From Phycisphaerae bacterium (GTDB taxonomy: Bacteria > Planctomycetota > Phycisphaerae > UBA1845 > UTPLA1), in assembly GCA_016935885.1 (NCBI GenBank), contig JAFGQA010000346.1:1-32139 (forward strand): a DNA stretch of 32,139 bases. Reading direction: 5' to 3'. Positions 29,225-32,139 of this stretch are shown here, in pieces. The translations under genes and the position numbers were made by a program. Position 1 is the stretch's first letter; every line of letters starts with the position of its first letter. The notes under the pieces are model-generated. The model did no database searches. It was not told the origin of the DNA and saw only the letters and a program-made list of their open reading frames with translations.

Positions 29225-29590
29225 CTAACTCGTCCGGATGCTGAACGAGGCCAGCGCCGCCGCGTCGTCGGTATAGAAATCGAACATCTTGTCGAGGCTG
29301 GTGATCGTGAAGACCTTCTTCAATTCGGGCCGCAGCCCGCACAGCACGATTCTCCCTTTGACCTCTCTGACCTTCCCGTGCAGGGTCAATAGGACGCCCA
29401 GCATGTGTGACGAGAGAATCTTGACGTTCGAGAAGTCCAAAACGAGCTTCTTCTTGCCTTGACCCGCCGGCAGGTCGTACAGGTCCCTGCCCAACTGTTC
29501 GATGAGCGAGGTCTCGAGGATCGCGCTGTCGGCGAAGGTCACAACCGCTACCCCCGCGTAGTCTTCCAGCGAGAAACGTGAGCTAGCCAT
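29225..29590 (-). CDS. STAS-domain protein (anti-sigma factor antagonist type)
   Basis: The 121-residue protein is a single STAS domain: strands VAVVTFAD and KKLVLDFSNV, then ILSSHMLGVLL with candidate phospho-serines 60/61, then GRIVLCGLRPELKKVF and a C-terminal helix. Such proteins bind anti-sigma factors or sit in stressosome-like partner switches. No cognate kinase, phosphatase or sigma gene is adjacent. The ATG at 29590 has GGAG about ten bases upstream. Confidence 0.9.
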   Translation of the reverse strand: MASSRFSLEDYAGVAVVTFADSAILETSLIEQLGRDLYDLPAGQGKKKLVLDFSNVKILSSHMLGVLLTLHGKVREVKGRIVLCGLRPELKKVFTITSLDKMFDFYTDDAAALASFSIRTS

Positions 29591-30096
29591 GTGTCGCACT
29601 CCGCTGCAACCCGTCTCAGAACGAGTTTACCGCCGTAGCCCAAGCACGTATGGTAGACGCTTTCCGGTGACGCCGCGACCACCAGGCCAAAAACGACGGA
29701 CGGCGACGGCGCTTACGATACCCAAACTGACCGGTTCTCTCGAGGACGAGCCACGGGCTAAGTACGTGTTGGGTCCGTGACACTTCCGGCAGCATTCGAT
29801 TCTGGGCGCCACGGGCGGCTTGCCCGCCCGTGCGGGCTCTCTGGTGGGCGCGGGGGCATACGCACTGGCAGGCAAGCTGCCAGTGGCACCCGCCCATACT
29901 GTAACGGACCCGTACGGGTTTGGCGTCCAAACGGGTGGCATTGGTGACGAAGGACACGCACCACGGAGGCGTGTCGTTCCCCGTGAGAACAGGCTGGAAT
30001 GGACGCCCACGGGTGAGCTCCGCCGCTGGTGTTTCATCACAAGCCGGAGGCCCGTGCCACAGGAGGCTTTCGGACAGGCGCCAAGCGGGGCTGAAG
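29591..30096. other. Divergent intergenic region with repeat modules
   Basis: This 506-base gap holds a CACGGGCGG/CCGCCCGTG hairpin near 29810-29832 and a CTGGCAGGCAAGCTGCCAG hairpin near 29867-29885. The outer modules of the composite repeat lie at 29940-30030 without the three-hairpin element. No gene is supported. Confidence 0.5.
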
Positions 30097-30813
30097 ATGA
30101 CCGAGGACAAGATCATTGCCATCGAGACGTCCGGGCGACGCGGCTCCGTCGCCCTCGCCCGCGGACCGGACCTCGTTGCCGAATACACGTTCCCCACCAT
30201 GCGGGAACACGCCCGGGAACTGATCCCCACGTTGGACCGGCTCTGTCGGGAGCAGGGCTGGGCACCGGCCGACCTTGACCAATGTCACCTGTCCATCGGG
30301 CCCGGCAGCTTCACCGGCCTGCGCGTCGCCGTCACATTCGCGCGCCATCTCGCGCTCGCCGTGGGCGCCAGGATCATCGCCGTGCCAACGCTGGACGTCA
30401 TCGCCGAGAACTGCGCCGCCGTGGACGCCCCCCCGCCGCATCTGGCCGTCATCCTGGACGCGAAGCGACGTCAAGTCTTCGCGGCGGTCTATGAACGCGA
30501 CGCGGGGACGTATCGCCGCATCGTCGAGCCCTGCCTGATCGAACCCGGCCGACTATTCGCCGGCGCGCCGGCGCCGATCGCCGTGATCGGCGAGGGCGTC
30601 GCATACCACCGTGATGCCATCGATGCTTCAGGAGTGAGCATTCTGGACGACTCGCTGTGGTGGCCCCGGGCGGCCAACGTCCATCGGATCGGATGGCGCC
30701 TCGCCCAGCAGGGGCGATTCACGCCTGCCCGCGAACTCGTGCCTTTCTACCTCCGCCGGCCCGAGGCCGAGGAACTGTGGGAGAAACGCCACGGGCCTCA
30801 GCCCGGCGCGTGA
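30097..30813 (+). CDS. tsaB: tRNA threonylcarbamoyladenosine biosynthesis protein TsaB
   Basis: The 238-residue protein begins IIAIETSGRRGSVAL and has the diagnostic SIGPGSFTGLR at 66-76, both hallmarks of TsaB. With TsaD and TsaE it transfers threonylcarbamoyl to A37 of tRNAs that read ANN codons; TsaB itself is the scaffold paralogue of TsaD. Neither tsaD, tsaE nor rimI is adjacent. The open frame extends upstream through repeats, but ATG 30097 fits the family start. Confidence 0.95.
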   Translation: MTEDKIIAIETSGRRGSVALARGPDLVAEYTFPTMREHARELIPTLDRLCREQGWAPADLDQCHLSIGPGSFTGLRVAVTFARHLALAVGARIIAVPTLDVIAENCAAVDAPPPHLAVILDAKRRQVFAAVYERDAGTYRRIVEPCLIEPGRLFAGAPAPIAVIGEGVAYHRDAIDASGVSILDDSLWWPRAANVHRIGWRLAQQGRFTPARELVPFYLRRPEAEELWEKRHGPQPGA

Positions 30814-30830
30814 GGCTCCCCCCGCAACGC

Positions 30831-30934
30831 TAACAGCCCGTGGCAAAACTGTGGCACCGGCGTCTCGCCGGTGGTTTTCACGGTCAGAAACGGCGTTTCC
30901 GAACCGCTGTTTTCCCTTTCACCACGGGCTGCTA
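30831..30934 (-). repeat. 104-bp MITE-like repeat, copy 3 (inverted)
   Basis: TAACAGCCCGTGG at 30831 and CCACGGGCTGCTA ending at 30934 frame a copy in reverse orientation to those at 3307 and 5044. The length is again exactly 104 bp. It starts 17 bases after the tsaB stop. Confidence 0.85.
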
Positions 30935-31114
30935 AGGCACCGCGCAGCAGTAACATGGCGATTGTGCTGCTTGGCTGGCCCGCCGGCTTGCCGTTTGGCG
31001 GACCTGCCCGCAGGCAGGCGGGTCAACCGTTTTCGCTATTCCTGCGCGACTCCCGACGGGCTTGCCGATGTCATCGGTCTGGCCAATCTGGCCCGTACTG
31101 GGTAGAATGCCACC

Positions 31115-31729
31115 ATGCCGCGATCCTCCCGACTCCGCCACCTGAAGCTGCCGTCGTGGTGGTGTTACGTGCTCGTTCCGTTCGCCGGCGCAGCGACATG
31201 GTGCCTGCTCGAACCGCATTTGCTCCTCGCGTCGATATCACTAGGTTGGCGTCGTCCAGTTGAGGATTGGATGGTCGCCCACGGGCTATCGTGGACGTGC
31301 GCAGGCCACTTCGGCCTGTTTACACTTTATGTTCCTGACATCATGCTGGGATTCGTCGGGGGGCTCATTGTCGGATTGGTCAGCCGTCGGCGGTGGCTGC
31401 GAGTTGCCCTGCTGTACGCCGCTGGGTACTTCTTGGCGCCCTATGTGCTAATGCTGGTCATAGGAAATTGGGCGTATTCCAGTTCCGGAGCATCGACGCT
31501 GCTGTTACGCAACGCGCTGGCGGTTTTTCCTTCTGTGATCTGCGGCGCTTGGCTGACAGCGAGGCCACGGAAGCGGCGACGGGAGGCCCGCCTTGCCGCG
31601 GGCTTGTGTGTAACCTGCGGCTACGATCTCACCGGAGCCGCCCACGAGCGCTGTCCGGAGTGCGGGACGGTCATCTCAAACCGGGACGCTACCCAGTGCC
31701 AAGCAAAAGTTGCTGGATCACACTGTTGA
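31115..31729 (+). CDS. Membrane protein with C-terminal CGYDLTG zinc ribbon
   Basis: The 204-residue protein has about four hydrophobic segments (around 15-40, 70-90, 97-118 and 130-148) and a basic stretch (RPRKRRREARL). It ends in a zinc ribbon CVTCGYDLTG...CPECG followed by a short Cys-containing tail. It has the same general layout as the protein at 216-782. Function is unknown. A TAGAAT lies just upstream of the ATG; no strong ribosome site is seen. Its last ~41 bases overlap the convergent small gene at 31689-31865. Confidence 0.75.
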   Translation: MPRSSRLRHLKLPSWWCYVLVPFAGAATWCLLEPHLLLASISLGWRRPVEDWMVAHGLSWTCAGHFGLFTLYVPDIMLGFVGGLIVGLVSRRRWLRVALLYAAGYFLAPYVLMLVIGNWAYSSSGASTLLLRNALAVFPSVICGAWLTARPRKRRREARLAAGLCVTCGYDLTGAAHERCPECGTVISNRDATQCQAKVAGSHC

Positions 31730-31865
31730 GCGGCAGCGTGAACGCGCTGAATGCCGTCCGCAGCCCGAAGAGCGCCGCCTCTTCCCGGCAGGTCGCGAGC
31801 TGCATCGTCGTCCCAACCGTCAAGGCGGCCAACATCATCCACTTTCGCCGATAGTACCACTTCAT
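31689..31865 (-). CDS. Small exported protein of unknown function
   Basis: The 58-residue protein has a basic start (MKWYYRRK), a hydrophobic signal-like helix and MQLATCREEA, where the Cys could be lipidated. It ends FGLRTAFSAFTLPLNSVIQQLL. Tiny proteins of this form (signal, TC, then a LRTAFSxFTLP tail) recur in planctomycete genomes as far as I know, with no known function. GGAGG lies seven bases before the ATG at 31865. It overlaps the end of the zinc-ribbon membrane protein tail to tail. Confidence 0.65.
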   Translation of the reverse strand: MKWYYRRKWMMLAALTVGTTMQLATCREEAALFGLRTAFSAFTLPLNSVIQQLLLGTG

Positions 31866-32061
31866 CGCGACGCCTCCGTTCGCGGCCGGGTGCTCCCGTC
31901 GATCGGGCTCAGTCCACGCGCCGCGTTCATCATACGTCATCATCGTCCAGCCGTCATGCCAGACGTTATGCCAATCCCTGTCGGGAATCGCCGACTGTGC
32001 GCGGCTGGAATCGGATCTCCAAGTCCCTCTACGAGGCCGCACGGGCTCCACGCACTAGTAC

Positions 32062-32081
32062 CGCGTTTCATAAGAAACGCG
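32062..32081. repeat. Perfect hairpin CGCGTTTC-ATAA-GAAACGCG
   Basis: Eight-base arms and a four-base loop lie in the gap after the small exported protein. The T-tract of an intrinsic terminator is absent, so its role is unclear. Confidence 0.5.
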
Positions 32082-32090
32082 ACTACGATT

Positions 32091-32139
32091 GCTGGACCGA
32101 GAATCCCTTCTCGGTCCTGAAGCCGGTGCCGAGAAAGGA
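32091..32139 (+). repeat. Partial three-hairpin repeat at the window edge
   Basis: GCTGGACCGAGAATCCCTTCTCGGTCC matches the first hairpin of the repeat family. It is followed after a shortened middle by GTGCCGAGAAAGGA, which is cut off by the end of the window. Confidence 0.6.

Overview
The window is high-GC bacterial DNA that most likely comes from a planctomycete (Planctomycetota, possibly a Phycisphaerae-like lineage). The main reason is the pair of small membrane proteins near the two ends (216-782 and 31115-31729). Both finish in a CGYxLTG...CPECG zinc ribbon, a signature I associate with that phylum. Many short palindromic repeats between genes and several zinc-ribbon proteins fit the same picture. 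No rRNA, tRNA, CRISPR array, integrase or transposase gene was seen.

The most interesting content is a set of minus-strand genes that looks like a bacterial ESCRT-III/Vps4 membrane-remodelling system. A Vps4/katanin-type AAA ATPase with an N-terminal MIT-like domain and a KW pore loop is at 3442-4560. Beside it, at 1191-2987, is a protein combining an SPFH/flotillin-like domain with a coiled coil and a beta-propeller. About 6.6 kb away, a run of genes is transcribed from 17103 down to 11136. In transcription order they encode a four-helix membrane protein, a Ser/Thr kinase with two zinc ribbons, a membrane-anchored zinc ribbon protein, a winged-helix/ESCRT-III-like fusion resembling the CHMP7 layout, a second ESCRT-III-like protein, another zinc-ribbon protein, a PspC-domain protein, a short conserved protein, and a third ESCRT-III-like protein ending in a MIM1-like motif. 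I infer that the kinase and zinc-ribbon proteins regulate or scaffold an ESCRT-III-like polymer that the ATPase remodels at the membrane. The assignments rest on reading motifs and helix patterns; no structure or profile search was possible.

Between the two parts of that system (about 4.7-11 kb) lie a broken DUF433/DUF5615 toxin-antitoxin pair, a B12-binding-type radical SAM protein, a SGNH-like lipoprotein, an ABC-2 exporter (ATPase plus permease) and a small unknown protein. The right half holds housekeeping and signalling genes: EF-P, a receiver-like protein coupled to a diguanylate cyclase, a PBP4-type D-Ala-D-Ala carboxypeptidase, a DUF1844 protein, an amidohydrolase coupled to a degenerate HD-like protein, a TrmB-type regulator followed by a secreted HExxH metalloprotease, a lipoprotein, a STAS protein and TsaB.

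Several families of dispersed repeats shape the window. One is a 104-bp MITE-like element with perfect terminal inverted repeats (three copies, one inside the DUF5615 gene). Another is a roughly 90-bp element of three hairpins (four copies plus a partial one). A third is an approximately 100-bp repeat around 5.3 and 10.5 kb. Repeat-like DNA also lies in frame inside the amidohydrolase gene, and there are four kinds of short tandem array.
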